A stretch of DNA of 64,000 nucleotides from NCBI RefSeq assembly GCF_015291885.1, contig NZ_CP036186.1, positions 1,257,001-1,321,000 on the forward strand, given 5' to 3'. The translations under genes and the position numbers were made by a program. Positions 9,901 through 18,424 of this stretch are shown here, in pieces. Position 1 is the stretch's first letter; every line of letters starts with the position of its first letter. The notes beneath the pieces are model-generated. The model saw nothing but the letters and a program-made list of their open reading frames with translations. It did not search any database and was not told the origin of the DNA. Source of the stretch: Stutzerimonas stutzeri. GTDB lineage: Bacteria > Pseudomonadota > Gammaproteobacteria > Pseudomonadales > Pseudomonadaceae.

Positions 9901-10661
9901 CGGCGCTTCTCGTCGTCCTTTTCAATGTCGGCAGGGAAATCGACTTGCGGGAGTGCCCAGAAGTACCAGTTGGCGAGTTCGCGATAGAAACGCTTGTTGA
10001 GCAGCTCGACGTTGAAAACTTCTTCCCAAGCGGCATGGAGCTGGTCGAAGTTCTGGATGATTCGGCGGCCCTCGGTCAGCTCGGCGAGCGAGAACGAGGC
10101 CAGGATGTCCAGATGACCGGGGTGTGGATTTTCGATGGCGATGTTTTGGATCAGCGTGACCTTGCCCAGCACGTCCTTGCTGTCATCGCGCTTGTTCAGG
10201 CGGCGGTTGATAACGGCGATGGAGAGCCGTTCACCCATCTTGAATAGCACCATGACAGGCATGGGAAAGATGCGGTTGATCTGGCGCGCAATGCCAGCGA
10301 GTTTGCCGCGCACATAGTCGCCTTCAACCAGCTCGATGGCGATGAAGACGTATGACTGGAGCAGGGAGGTCTTGACGGACTCATCCTTGAATAGTGCGGT
10401 GCTGCGGGAAAGCTCTTCGTCGGTAAGCTGGAACAGCAGGTCGGCAGACTTCCAGCTTGCGATCAGTGCCGCCGGGTGTTCCAGCTTGGATTCCGGATCG
10501 AACTGCGTGCGGAAATCGGCCACCGATGGGGTTTCCATGGCGCGGTCGGATTCGTAGCCCAAAGTAGCGAACAGTGATAGCCCCGCTTGGCGAAGGGGCT
10601 GGGTGGCAAATGCCAGGATGCGCTGGCTGATTGCCTGCTTCAGGTGGGTGTTATTGCTCAT
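6990..10661 (-). CDS. Eco57I/PglX-like DNA adenine methyltransferase of a defence operon
   Basis: 1223 residues. The methyltransferase core has motif I LDPACGSGAFPMG (about 558-570) to bind S-adenosylmethionine and motif IV ANPPYI (793-796 for NPPY), diagnostic of N6-adenine DNA methylases. GSFYTPRPIVEYM (488-500) is the usual lead-in of type I/IIG and BREX PglX enzymes. The C-terminal part has TaqI-like specificity features (KYLLAVLNSSLLNYLY). The ~450-residue N-terminal region might hold a nuclease-like fold, but I see no convincing PD-(D/E)XK triad. The start overlaps the helicase stop by 11 nt and the stop overlaps the ATPase start by 4 nt. Probably it marks host DNA or recognises unmodified phage DNA together with the helicase. 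Confidence 0.88.
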   Translation of the reverse strand: MSNNTHLKQAISQRILAFATQPLRQAGLSLFATLGYESDRAMETPSVADFRTQFDPESKLEHPAALIASWKSADLLFQLTDEELSRSTALFKDESVKTSLLQSYVFIAIELVEGDYVRGKLAGIARQINRIFPMPVMVLFKMGERLSIAVINRRLNKRDDSKDVLGKVTLIQNIAIENPHPGHLDILASFSLAELTEGRRIIQNFDQLHAAWEEVFNVELLNKRFYRELANWYFWALPQVDFPADIEKDDEKRRATGLIRLLTRLIFCWFLKEKSLVPDKLFVEDELKKILKDLSPGASTYNEAILQNLFFATLNQRMGKDTKGQPFRAFAKDEGFQKNRATYGVDTLYRYENHFLDPDSALEHFADVPFLNGGLFECLDRIEEGTNKKLYLDGFSRNAKKRPTIPNRLFFGGEHEEDLSGAYGDKKRKKEKVRGLLHILNAYKFTIVENTPVDQEIALDPELLGKVFENLLASYNEETKTTARKQTGSFYTPRPIVEYMVDESLKAYLTGTLVKAGMSEQDTKTGLDILFAYTEQARPFNEKQIAKLLNAIHTCKILDPACGSGAFPMGILHKLVYIIHRLDPDNSRWKQIQIDAAAKIPDSSAREAAIAAIERDFAENEDDYGRKLYLIENCLYGVDIQPIAIQISKLRFFISLICDQRTNRNKRENHGIRPLPNLETKFVAADTLIGLPEMDQLELLPGRIIEIEDEIENLYHRHFSVQRRDQKLALQMKIKGLREELGKVLAESLGSSKKAQHIADWDPFNPQASSDFFDPHWMFGRSLADGFDVVLANPPYIQLSKTEWATSDYISALKTRYETAGGRANTFIFFIHLGMELLKDGGTMSYIVPNTILTQDYYEETRRLLLDHRLRSIVQYTRLPFENAVVENITFVASKEQPSKSHSIAIVEDDLSETNVLASKSRNSFLANRKAAITIYAAEIMDEVFSRGLPTLDSICHINQAIALKGDRKLSLRSTNPTGCFYRLLDGRNIGKYAIRWSGVYLEHDESRIHSCKRKDIFLTPEKLLFRRVSENLMFAFDDQQFFALNTLVVVNLREGQTASLKYLLAVLNSSLLNYLYKKRFKSTKRVFSEIQARSVGQLPIFFPAPSHIATISDLVTLLLSGKVESSGDASASLRFLEDLIDACVMECYFREHMAERGLLFLDDLAPHLAAFNPDGSELQQRDFIAQFYRTLNASTSEIRNRLLRISADSPDLLAIIKEEGKA

Positions 10662-13600
10662 GCTTGATCACCAGCCAGGTAATGAGGTCAAAGTCGGTCG
10701 TGGCTTTGATGGCGCTTTGGCTGCTCAGTAGCTTGCCGCCACGGCCTGTAAATAGGTTGCCTACGTTCTTGCGGCCGAACTGCGCGGCAATAGCGGCCAC
10801 GGCCTTATCAAGCAGGCCGCTGTAGCGGCTCATGTCCTGTCCGTGCGCGGTCTCTTCATCGAACAGCTTGCACAGCTTGGCGTGCGGTTCGGTCTGGCCC
10901 TGGCAGACGGCTCGGAATATTTCCAGCACCTGCTTGGGTGCGGTGAAGTTGTAGCGCACCTCGCCGTCGTCGCGGATGTAGACGAGGAAGTAAGGTTGCA
11001 GCGGGTTCACTGCTTCGTTGCCGGTGGCGTCGATGCGCTGCTTTAGGCAGTAGATGATGCCGGGCTTGATGGTGCTGTATTCCGCATGTGGTGGCACCAC
11101 TGCGTAGAGGCCGAAGGGGGCTTCTTCCAGCTTCTCGCGGTTGGCCTCGATGTAGGTGGCCAGCTCGATGCGGAAATCGTCCAACGTGAATTCGCCCAGT
11201 GCGACGGATTCGTTGAAATCTTCCAGATCCAGCACTTCATCTTTGAGCCGGAGCAGTTGCTTGTCACGGTAGCGTAGGTCCTGCTTGATGAGGTCTTCTA
11301 GGTCTTCGGCTTGCAGGATGTTGTCTTCCGCCGTGGCGGCGATATCGACCAGCGCCATGCGCGCCTCGACTCGGTTCTTGAGGTTGATGTACTTGTTGAG
11401 GTCGGGCGTGGGCCAGAAGTTGACGAGCTGGATGGCCAGGTTGGGGCTGCCAATGCGGTCGATGCGGCCGAAGCGCTGGATGATGCGCACCGGATTCCAG
11501 TGGATGTCGTAGTTGATGAGGTAGTCGCAGTCCTGCAGGTTCTGGCCTTCGGAGATGCAGTCGGTGGCGATGAGGAGGTCGATTTCGCCATCCTGCGGCA
11601 TGGACTTCATCTTGCCCCGCTGTTTGGCGCGGGGGGCGAAGTTGGTGAGGATGCGGGTGAACTCGGCCTGGCCGAAGGTGCTGCGGTTGGGGCGCGCGCC
11701 ACCTGACACCAGGGCGATGTGAATGCCCAGCGTGTTGCGTGACCAGTCTTCTAATTCTTCGTATAGGTAGGCAGCGGTATCGGCAAAGGCGCAGAACACG
11801 ATGACTTTGCGGTTTTCCTCGCCGAATGTGTTAGTGCTGGGGTGGCGAACCTTGTGCTCGATCAGGCGCTTGAGTTCGGCAAGCTTGGCGTCGCGTGTGG
11901 CATCGACGGCCTGGGCAGCATCGGCCAGTAGCGAAAGCTGCTGCTTGTCGGTGGCCAGGTCGGCGAGCCAGGCGGCCACATCCATGTGCTCCATGCGGTA
12001 CTTGAGTTTGGTGCCCGCCTGGAAGGCTTGGGCAAGTTCTTCGTCTTCTTCGGCTGGTTCCGCGAACAAATCGGGCTGGATATCTTCCGCCGTATTGGCC
12101 TGGTGTTGCAGGAATTGCTTGAGCCGTTCTTCCAGGTTTTCGATCTTGCTGACAGTACGCTCCATGGTGATGGCGAAGGAGCGTACCGAGCTTTCCAGGC
12201 GCTTGAGGAAGTTCACCTTCATCATGCCGATCAGGAATTGCTCGCGGTTCTCCTGGCTGAAGTTCTTGAAGCGGTGGTCTTCGTACTGCGCCTTGAACTT
12301 ATCCAGCACGTACTTGGATGGCTTGAAGATGGAAAGCTGATAGTTGTCGATCTCGTCGTTCAGCTTGTCGTAGGAGAGAAAACGGCCTTTGAGGTCGATT
12401 TCGGAGAACACGGATTCCGGCTTCCTGCGCCTGGGGAACTGGCCGATCTGCGCCATCGAGGCCCGGTAGTACTTCTGGATGTGCTTGCGCGAGCGGGCGA
12501 TGGTGAGTTCGTCTAGCAGGGTGAAGAACCCGGCGGAGAGCCGTTCCATCAAGTCGCGGGCATCCCTTTCGCCGGAGCGCCTGGCCCATTCCATAAAGGT
12601 TTTCTGGGCGACGGTGAGCGTGTCTTTGATGCTGTTGATGCCGAAGCTCTGGGAGAAGGCGGTATCGCGCCCTTCGGTGACGAAGTAGATTTGGTTGCGC
12701 AGGTCCTTGAGGTCGTTGTTGACCGGGGTTGCGGAGAGCAGCAGTACCTTGGTCTTGACACCCGCCTTGATGATGTCGTCCATAAGCCGCTCGTAGCGGC
12801 TCTTGCGGATGAGGTTGCCGTCTTCGTCCTGCTTGCCTTTGGTGTTGTTGCGGAAGTTGTGCGATTCGTCGATGACGATCAGGTCGAAGTTGCCCCAGTT
12901 GAGCGTTGCCAGGTCGATGCCGTCGACGCGCCCGCTGTCACGGGACAGATCGGTGTGCGAGAGCACGGTGTAGGCGAAGCGATCCTTGAGAAAAGGGTTG
13001 AGTTCGCTGTTGTTCTGGGCGAGATAGACCGTCCAGTTGTCGCGCAGCTTCTTGGGGCACAGCACCAGCACGCGGTGGTTGCGCAGTTCGTGGTACTTGA
13101 TGACCGCCAGCGCCGAGTAGGTTTTGCCCAAGCCCACGCTGTCGGCCAGGATGCAGCCGTTGTGCTGGTTGATCTTGTGGATGGCGCCTTTGACGCCGTC
13201 TTTCTGGAACTCGAACAAAGCTTTCCAGATCTCGGTGTCGATGATGGCGGTCTGGTCGAACAGCGCGGCGTCGGCTTCCTGCCCGGACAGGAAGCGCTCG
13301 AAGACGTGGTAGAGCGTCTTGAAGTAGATGAATTCTGGCGCGTGATCGACGTAAAGCTGCTCCAGGTAGCTCAGAACGTCGGCCTTGACGTCGGCGACCA
13401 GTTTTTCGTCGCTCCAGATTTCATCGAACCATTGCTTGAGGTCCGCCCTGTCGCGGTCGCCATCGACGATGAGGTTCAGTTCGATGTTGGGCGTGTCGGA
13501 CAAGCCCAAGCCGCGCCGGGTGAAGTTGGAACTGCCTAGCAGGGCGTGCTCACGTCGACCGTCGTCGATATGGTAGAGCTTGCCGTGCAGGAGGTTGGCC

Positions 13601-13959
13601 TGGCGAACCGAGCGGATATCGACCTTGTCGCGCAGCCATGCGGCGCAACGGCGGGCGATTTCCTTCTGTTGCAAGCGATTGGCCAGCTCCAGGCCTTCGT
13701 CTTCGATCTTAAAGGCTTTCTTGTCGGTCTTGTCCGGGTCGAGCGAAGCGATGAAACGGGGTTCGCCGAACAGGAAGTTCAGATGGTCGATCTGGTCGAG
13801 TTGTTTGGACAGGGCGTCGTAGGCATAGATGGTGAAGTAGGCAGATACCACAGAGAGTTGGCTGCCTGTGGTCATTTTCTCGGCCAGGAAGTCGGACACC
13901 TTGCCGCGGCTGTGGTTGTCGCGGATGCCGTGGCTAACGATGTTTCTTTGAGTACTCAT
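10651..13959 (-). CDS. PLD-domain SNF2-family helicase of a defence operon
   Basis: 1102 residues. Residues 1-200 form a phospholipase D-like domain with one H-x-K motif (HGKLYHID, H125/K127) followed by GSSN at 142-145, as in PLD nucleases. The rest is a superfamily 2 SNF2-type motor: DSVGLGKT at 273-280 (motif I), DESH at 364-367 (motif II), LLLSATPVNN (motif III) and QRFGRIDRIGS (motif VI). Such proteins translocate on DNA and appear in DISARM-like and restriction-related systems. It overlaps Fic (4 nt) and the methylase (11 nt), implying coordinated stoichiometry. It looks intact. DISARM hallmarks DrmA and DrmB are not found in this window. Confidence 0.9.
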   Translation of the reverse strand: MSTQRNIVSHGIRDNHSRGKVSDFLAEKMTTGSQLSVVSAYFTIYAYDALSKQLDQIDHLNFLFGEPRFIASLDPDKTDKKAFKIEDEGLELANRLQQKEIARRCAAWLRDKVDIRSVRQANLLHGKLYHIDDGRREHALLGSSNFTRRGLGLSDTPNIELNLIVDGDRDRADLKQWFDEIWSDEKLVADVKADVLSYLEQLYVDHAPEFIYFKTLYHVFERFLSGQEADAALFDQTAIIDTEIWKALFEFQKDGVKGAIHKINQHNGCILADSVGLGKTYSALAVIKYHELRNHRVLVLCPKKLRDNWTVYLAQNNSELNPFLKDRFAYTVLSHTDLSRDSGRVDGIDLATLNWGNFDLIVIDESHNFRNNTKGKQDEDGNLIRKSRYERLMDDIIKAGVKTKVLLLSATPVNNDLKDLRNQIYFVTEGRDTAFSQSFGINSIKDTLTVAQKTFMEWARRSGERDARDLMERLSAGFFTLLDELTIARSRKHIQKYYRASMAQIGQFPRRRKPESVFSEIDLKGRFLSYDKLNDEIDNYQLSIFKPSKYVLDKFKAQYEDHRFKNFSQENREQFLIGMMKVNFLKRLESSVRSFAITMERTVSKIENLEERLKQFLQHQANTAEDIQPDLFAEPAEEDEELAQAFQAGTKLKYRMEHMDVAAWLADLATDKQQLSLLADAAQAVDATRDAKLAELKRLIEHKVRHPSTNTFGEENRKVIVFCAFADTAAYLYEELEDWSRNTLGIHIALVSGGARPNRSTFGQAEFTRILTNFAPRAKQRGKMKSMPQDGEIDLLIATDCISEGQNLQDCDYLINYDIHWNPVRIIQRFGRIDRIGSPNLAIQLVNFWPTPDLNKYINLKNRVEARMALVDIAATAEDNILQAEDLEDLIKQDLRYRDKQLLRLKDEVLDLEDFNESVALGEFTLDDFRIELATYIEANREKLEEAPFGLYAVVPPHAEYSTIKPGIIYCLKQRIDATGNEAVNPLQPYFLVYIRDDGEVRYNFTAPKQVLEIFRAVCQGQTEPHAKLCKLFDEETAHGQDMSRYSGLLDKAVAAIAAQFGRKNVGNLFTGRGGKLLSSQSAIKATTDFDLITWLVIKHEQ

Positions 13960-15017
13960 TTCTCACCCAATTGATTGGTGCGAAGCCACTTTGCTCCACG
14001 CCCCTTGCCGGTTGACTCGATCAGTCCGTCGGCTTTCATCGCCCGCAACACCAGTCGCACCATGTCCCGGCTCACGCCAGGGCAGGCTTCCTCGATCTCC
14101 GAAATAGAAAACGGCAGAGTGCGCCCCAGGACTTCTGCGCGCACCCGGTCGCCTTTGCTGCCGCGGCCACGCTCGATGGTGCCGACACGCTCCTCGAATT
14201 CGCGATAGGCCCGCAGCAATGCCCCCCAGAAGTAGTCAAGCCAGGGTTTGACGTCGTGCTGCCCTTGATGCCAGCCCTGCGAGCTGGCTTCCAGCGTCTC
14301 GTAATAGCCCTCCTTGGTTTCCTCGAAGATGCGCTCCAGGCTGATGTAGCGGCCTACGGCATAGTCGAAGTGGTAGAGCAGTAATAGGGTTAGCAAACGC
14401 GACATGCGACCGTTGCCGTCGGGGAAGGGGTGGATGCATAGGAAGTCGAGCATCGCCAGGGGTACCAGCACCAGCGGATCGGCCAGATGTTGGTCCAGTG
14501 CGATGGCGTAGTGCCGGGTCATATCGGCCATGGCCATCGGCGTCAGATGCGCAGCGACCGGTTGGAAGCGCAGCCGTGATGTACCGTCCGGATGGCGTTC
14601 GATGATGTCGTTGTTGGTGGCTTTCCAGCGTCCGCCGGCCTGCGGCATGTAGCGATACAGGATGGTGTGCAGTTGCAGCGTCACGCCTTCGTTGAAGGTC
14701 ATGTGCGCGGCCGATTCGTGGATCAACGCCAGGGCATCGCGGTAGCCGGCGATCTCCTGTTCGGAGCGACTCTTCGGTGCTGCATTGCGGATGACCAGGG
14801 ACTTCAGCCGTGAGGGCGCGACGACAACACCTTCCAGGCGGTTGGACGACTCGGTGGATTCGACCACCGCGATCTGGCGCAGGCCCTTGAGGGCTTCCGG
14901 AGACTGGGCGGCGTAGAGTTGTTGCTTGCCCTGATACTCGCCCAATGCGCGCAGTGTGGCGGCCTGGGTACCATCGAAGCGAAGCGCGGTGAGGTACTCG
15001 GGAGTAAGCGAGTGCAT
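13956..15017 (-). CDS. Fic-domain protein with N-terminal inhibitory motif and winged-helix tail
   Basis: 353 residues. The Fic core motif HPFPDGNGRMSR starts at H196, with every catalytic and phosphate-binding residue present, so it should transfer AMP (or a related group) onto a target hydroxyl. An inhibitory S-x-x-x-E-G motif is at S58-E62-G63, which places it among class II Fic proteins that block ATP binding in cis. The last ~90 residues look like a winged helix-turn-helix (ISEIEEACPGVSRDMVRLVL, then a basic wing). It is first in the operon and its stop overlaps the helicase start (ATGA). Together with the repeats upstream, it could act as the operon regulator (inference). Confidence 0.9.
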   Translation of the reverse strand: MHSLTPEYLTALRFDGTQAATLRALGEYQGKQQLYAAQSPEALKGLRQIAVVESTESSNRLEGVVVAPSRLKSLVIRNAAPKSRSEQEIAGYRDALALIHESAAHMTFNEGVTLQLHTILYRYMPQAGGRWKATNNDIIERHPDGTSRLRFQPVAAHLTPMAMADMTRHYAIALDQHLADPLVLVPLAMLDFLCIHPFPDGNGRMSRLLTLLLLYHFDYAVGRYISLERIFEETKEGYYETLEASSQGWHQGQHDVKPWLDYFWGALLRAYREFEERVGTIERGRGSKGDRVRAEVLGRTLPFSISEIEEACPGVSRDMVRLVLRAMKADGLIESTGKGRGAKWLRTNQLGEK

Positions 15018-15039
15018 GGAAATGTAAGCTCAGGCTGCC

Positions 15040-15243
15040 TAAATGGGGCAATCATAGTCGTTAAATGGGGTATTGTCTTTTAAAATGCCTCATTAAAGTC
15101 GTTTGATTACCCTGTTTTCACTGCCGTGGGCCTCGGAGAGGGAGGTCGCCCTGTCTGGCAGGGTGCGACCACGTGAATCACGGCCTATAAAGGGGCATTA
15201 GCGGCCTAAATTACCCTTTTTAATCATTGGATTGCCCTGTTTA
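15040..15243. repeat. Cluster of seven ~15-bp motifs upstream of the fic operon
   Basis: Consensus TAAAnnGGGYAATCA. On the + strand: 15040-15054, 15062-15076 and 15187-15201. On the minus strand: 15081-15095, 15104-15118, 15208-15222 and 15229-15243. The best matches are TAAATGGGGCAATCA, AAAACAGGGTAATCA and TAAACAGGGCAATCC; 15081-15095 and 15187-15201 are weaker. They fill the gap between integrase and fic in both orientations, and two lie over the putative fic promoter, so they look like operators rather than remnants of a coding region. Confidence 0.7.
15051..15079 (-). promoter_or_regulatory. Putative sigma70-type promoter of the fic operon
   Basis: On the minus strand, AAGACA (15079-15074) and TATGAT (15056-15051) are separated by 17 bp, which places the transcript start about 27 nt before the fic ATG. 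One copy of the repeated motif covers the spacer and -35 region (15062-15076) and another overlaps the -10 box (15040-15054), the arrangement expected for repression. Confidence 0.5.
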
Positions 15244-15275
15244 TAGCCTCCAGTCCTCTGCAAAGGCGAACAGAA

Positions 15276-16487
15276 TTATTCGGTGTCGCTGTGCTCTGCC
15301 GCACTCAGGTAGCCCGCCCAAGCCTGTAGCAGTGACCTTCTTTGATCCAGCAGCAGCGCCTTGTTGTAGGTGGCCCGAACCTTGTTGCTTTCCACATGAG
15401 CAAGCTGCCGCTCGATCGCGTCGGGTCGGAACCCGTTTTCGTTGGCCCAGGTCGAAAAGGTGGTGCGCCAGCAATGGGGCGTCGTTCCCCGGCCCAGGTT
15501 CATATCACGCATGGCGTAGGTAAGCCGGTTGGGCGTGGTGAAGCCTTTGCCGCTCCGGTGCGGGAACAAGTAACGTCCGCCCCCGGTGATGCGCTGCAAG
15601 TCTTTCAGTGCAGCGATAGCCTGCATGGACAGCGGGCTGATGTGGTCACGGCGTGCCTTCATCTTGGCCGCAGGTCGACGCCACACGGCATCCTCAAAAT
15701 CGAACTCTTCCCATTCGGCATCGGCAGCTTCCCCAGGACGGCAAGCGGTCAGCGCAATCAACCGCAGGCACAGCGCGGTTTCTGGATAGCCTCTGTAGCC
15801 GCGCAATGCCTGATAAAACTTCTGGATCTGTTCACGCGTCATCGCCGCCTTGCTTTCGCTGGCAGGCGCGCGAAGCAGCCCGCGCAGGCTCGGGATCGGG
15901 TTGGCCTCAACCAGGCCACGCACGACCGCGAATTCGAAGATGGCCGAAAGATCGCCTTTGACATGGATCGCAGCCCACGCGCCATGAGTCTTACACTCTT
16001 CCAGCAGTGGGCGGATCTGCTTGACGCCAATGTCGCTCATTGGCATTCCGTCGAACTTGGGAGACAGATACTTCCTGATGCGGGATTCTTTCGTGCGATA
16101 GGAGCTGTGCGCGAAGACAGGCTTGATCTCGGCCAGGTAGGCTTGCGCCACCTTGGCAAACGAGCTTTCCCGGGCGCGTTTGCGTTCTGCCAGCGCCTCA
16201 AGATTGCGCTGCTTAACCTGCTGCCGCTCATGGGCGGGGTGGATACCTTGCTTGACCAGGGCGCGCGCTTTCTCTCGGGCAGTACGCGCCTCTGCAAGGC
16301 TTACTTGCGGAAAGCTGCCAATGGCAAAGAGGTTTTCCTTGCCTTGCAGGCGATACTTCCACCGCCAGAGCTTGCCGCCGGTAGGCTTGACCAGCAGGAA
16401 CAAGCCGCCGCCGTCTGAAAGTTTCCAGTCTCGATCAGTGGGTTTTACCGACTTGATCTTGGCGTCGGTGAGTAGATTCTCGGGCAT
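15276..16487 (-). CDS. P4-type tyrosine integrase of the genomic island
   Basis: 403 residues from the ATG at 16487, chosen because MPENLLTDAKIKSVKPT is the standard beginning of this family; the longer in-frame upstream extension is not conserved-looking. The N-terminal part is the DUF4102 arm-binding domain (LSDGGGLFLLV, WRWKYRLQGKE). The catalytic domain has Arg in LTACRPGEA, H-x-x-R as HCWRTTF, and Tyr in ATYNKA, preceded by QLAHV. It inserts and excises an island at an attachment site. It sits between the defence operon and ychF and marks the right side of the island. No tRNA gene is visible next to it. Confidence 0.93.
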   Translation of the reverse strand: MPENLLTDAKIKSVKPTDRDWKLSDGGGLFLLVKPTGGKLWRWKYRLQGKENLFAIGSFPQVSLAEARTAREKARALVKQGIHPAHERQQVKQRNLEALAERKRARESSFAKVAQAYLAEIKPVFAHSSYRTKESRIRKYLSPKFDGMPMSDIGVKQIRPLLEECKTHGAWAAIHVKGDLSAIFEFAVVRGLVEANPIPSLRGLLRAPASESKAAMTREQIQKFYQALRGYRGYPETALCLRLIALTACRPGEAADAEWEEFDFEDAVWRRPAAKMKARRDHISPLSMQAIAALKDLQRITGGGRYLFPHRSGKGFTTPNRLTYAMRDMNLGRGTTPHCWRTTFSTWANENGFRPDAIERQLAHVESNKVRATYNKALLLDQRRSLLQAWAGYLSAAEHSDTE

Positions 16488-16512
16488 CGTTGGACTCCAC
16501 TGCGGGGAAAAA

Positions 16513-16553
16513 TACCCCCACGGTTGAACACGAGTACCCCCAACGCTACCCCC
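16513..16553 (-). repeat. Three GGGGGTA motifs upstream of the integrase start
   Basis: TACCCCC occurs on the + strand at 16513-16519, 16535-16541 and 16547-16553, all in one orientation and just before the integrase ATG. Such short direct repeats may be arm-type or regulatory sites for the integrase. The remainder of 16488-16681 shows no gene and no tRNA. Confidence 0.35.
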
Positions 16554-16681
16554 GATTTTTTCAGAACTCGATGAACAATAGGAACGCTTAGCAGACCGTA
16601 TTGTTAGGCAAGCCCTTGATTTTAAAAGGCCTGCCCATTCCATCGAACGCTACCGAGCTCTCCTGAGTCCAGAAAAAATCG

Positions 16682-17782
16682 TCAGACGTTGAAGCGGAAG
16701 TGCATCACGTCGCCGTCCTTGACGATGTACTCCTTGCCTTCCAGGCGCCACTTGCCGGCTTCCTTAGCGCCTGCTTCACCCTTGTAGGCGATGAAGTCGT
16801 CGTAGGCGACTACTTCGGCGCGGATAAAGCCTTTCTCGAAGTCGGTGTGGATCACCGCGGCAGCCTGCGGTGCGGTGGCTCCGACCTTGACCGTCCAGGC
16901 ACGAACTTCCTTCACGCCGGCGGTGAAGTAGGTCTGCAGGTTGAGCAGTTCATAGCCGGCGCGAATCACGCGGTTCAGGCCAGGCTCTTCGAGGCCGAGG
17001 GATTCCAGGAACATGTCTTTTTCTTCGCCGTCATCGAGTTCGGCGATTTCCGCTTCGATCTTGTTGCACACCGGTACTACGGGTGCGCCCTCGGCGTCGG
17101 CGATGGCCTGGACCACATCGAGCAGCGGGTTGTTCTCGAAGCCGTCTTCGGCGACGTTGGCGATGTACATCACCGGCTTGCTGGTGAGTAGGTGGAAGCC
17201 GCGCACCATGGCCTTTTCTTCGGTTCCCAAGGTCTTCAGCAGGGTGCGCGCCGGCTTGCCCTCGGTGAAGTGTGGGATGAGCTTCTCGAGCAGGGCTTTC
17301 TGCGCCACGGCGTCCTTGTCGCCACCCTTGGCGTTGCGGGTGACTTTCTGCAGCTGCTTCTCGCAGCTGTCGAGGTCGGCAAAGATCAGCTCGAGGTCGA
17401 TGATCTCGATGTCGCGCTTGGGGTCGACGCTGTTGGCAACGTGAATCACGTTGTCATCCTGGAAGCAGCGCACGACGTGGGCGATGGCATCGGTCTCGCG
17501 GATATTGGCAAGGAACTTGTTGCCCAGGCCTTCACCTTTCGAGGCACCTTCCACCAAGCCGGCGATATCGACGAACTCCATGGTGGTGGGGATCACCCGC
17601 TCTGGCTTGACGATCGCCGCCAGCGCATCGAGACGTGGATCGGGCATCGGCACGATGCCGCTGTTCGGCTCGATGGTACAGAACGGGAAGTTCTCAGCCG
17701 CGATGCCGGATTTGGTCAGGGCGTTGAACAGGGTGGACTTGCCGACGTTGGGCAGACCGACGATGCCGCAGTTGAATCCCAT
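16682..17782 (-). CDS. ychF: Redox-regulated ATPase YchF (Obg family)
   Basis: 366 residues, close to the E. coli protein (363). The P-loop GLPNVGKST lies at residues 9-17, G3 is in the [12 protein letters not shown] stretch, and the C-terminal ~85 residues form the TGS domain. YchF hydrolyses ATP rather than GTP, binds ribosomes and affects translation and oxidative-stress responses. It is first in the conserved block with pth and rplY, though here it reads last, 24 nt after pth. It is the first core gene to the right of the island, so the island boundary lies between 16487 and 16682. Confidence 0.97.
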   Translation of the reverse strand: MGFNCGIVGLPNVGKSTLFNALTKSGIAAENFPFCTIEPNSGIVPMPDPRLDALAAIVKPERVIPTTMEFVDIAGLVEGASKGEGLGNKFLANIRETDAIAHVVRCFQDDNVIHVANSVDPKRDIEIIDLELIFADLDSCEKQLQKVTRNAKGGDKDAVAQKALLEKLIPHFTEGKPARTLLKTLGTEEKAMVRGFHLLTSKPVMYIANVAEDGFENNPLLDVVQAIADAEGAPVVPVCNKIEAEIAELDDGEEKDMFLESLGLEEPGLNRVIRAGYELLNLQTYFTAGVKEVRAWTVKVGATAPQAAAVIHTDFEKGFIRAEVVAYDDFIAYKGEAGAKEAGKWRLEGKEYIVKDGDVMHFRFNV

Positions 17783-17806
17783 GGTGATCTTGCCTCGGAG
17801 TTAGGT

Positions 17807-18391
17807 TCAGGCCTTCTGGCTGTGCAGGCGCTGCATGGCGCGGGTCCAGTCGCCGGTCAGGATTTCTGGCACGACGTCCAGTGCGAAGTCGATACTGGCA
17901 TCGAGCTTTTCGCGCTCGGCCTGTGGCGCACGCCCTAGCACGTAACCGCTGACCAGGCTGGCGTGGCCAGGATGGCCGATACCCAGGCGCAGGCGATGAA
18001 AGCCGTTCTGATTGCCGAGCTTGGCGATGATGTCGCGTAGCCCGTTGTGCCCGCCATGACCGCCACCCTGCTTGAGTTTGGCGACGCCGGGGGGCATATC
18101 GAGTTCATCATGGGCGACCAGGATAGACTCGGGGGGAATTCGGAAAAAGCCAGCCAATGCCGCCACCGCTTGACCGCTGCGGTTCATGTACGTGGTGGGG
18201 ATGAGCAGGCGGATATCGTCGCCCTGATGGCTGAACTTGCCGACCAGGCCGAAATACTTGCGATCATTGCTGAGCGAGACGCCTTCGCGGGCAGCCAGAC
18301 GCTCAACGAAAAGAGCCCCCGCGTTATGCCGGGTCTGGTCGTATTCAGGGCCTGGATTTCCCAGGCCGACGATCAGTTTTACGGCAGTCAC
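17807..18391 (-). CDS. pth: Peptidyl-tRNA hydrolase
   Basis: 194 residues, the usual length. It begins [20 protein letters not shown], giving the family Asn (N12) and the catalytic His (H22); the catalytic Asp is in [10 protein letters not shown]. Pth cleaves the ester bond of peptidyl-tRNAs that drop off the ribosome, recycling tRNA in the cytoplasm. It is 33 nt from the end of rplY and 24 nt from ychF on the same strand, consistent with one transcript. Nothing unusual is seen. Confidence 0.97.
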   Translation of the reverse strand: MTAVKLIVGLGNPGPEYDQTRHNAGALFVERLAAREGVSLSNDRKYFGLVGKFSHQGDDIRLLIPTTYMNRSGQAVAALAGFFRIPPESILVAHDELDMPPGVAKLKQGGGHGGHNGLRDIIAKLGNQNGFHRLRLGIGHPGHASLVSGYVLGRAPQAEREKLDASIDFALDVVPEILTGDWTRAMQRLHSQKA

Positions 18392-18424
18392 GACGGAGGC
18401 CTCTTCTTAGACTATGCGAGTGGA

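Noticed and set aside
12691..13539. 282-codon plus-strand frame over the helicase gene
   Set aside because: Antisense to SNF2 motifs I and II; codon pattern of a shadow.
6990..13959. Assignment to a complete DISARM or BREX system
   Set aside because: DrmA, DrmB (DUF1998), PglZ and BrxC are not found; only helicase and methylase classes are shared.
15040..15243. Repeat cluster as a CRISPR array
   Set aside because: Copies are degenerate, in both orientations and irregularly spaced, with no uniform spacers and no cas gene.
16488..16681. tRNA or tRNA fragment as attachment site
   Set aside because: No GTTCGA-type T arm or cloverleaf can be drawn from this stretch.
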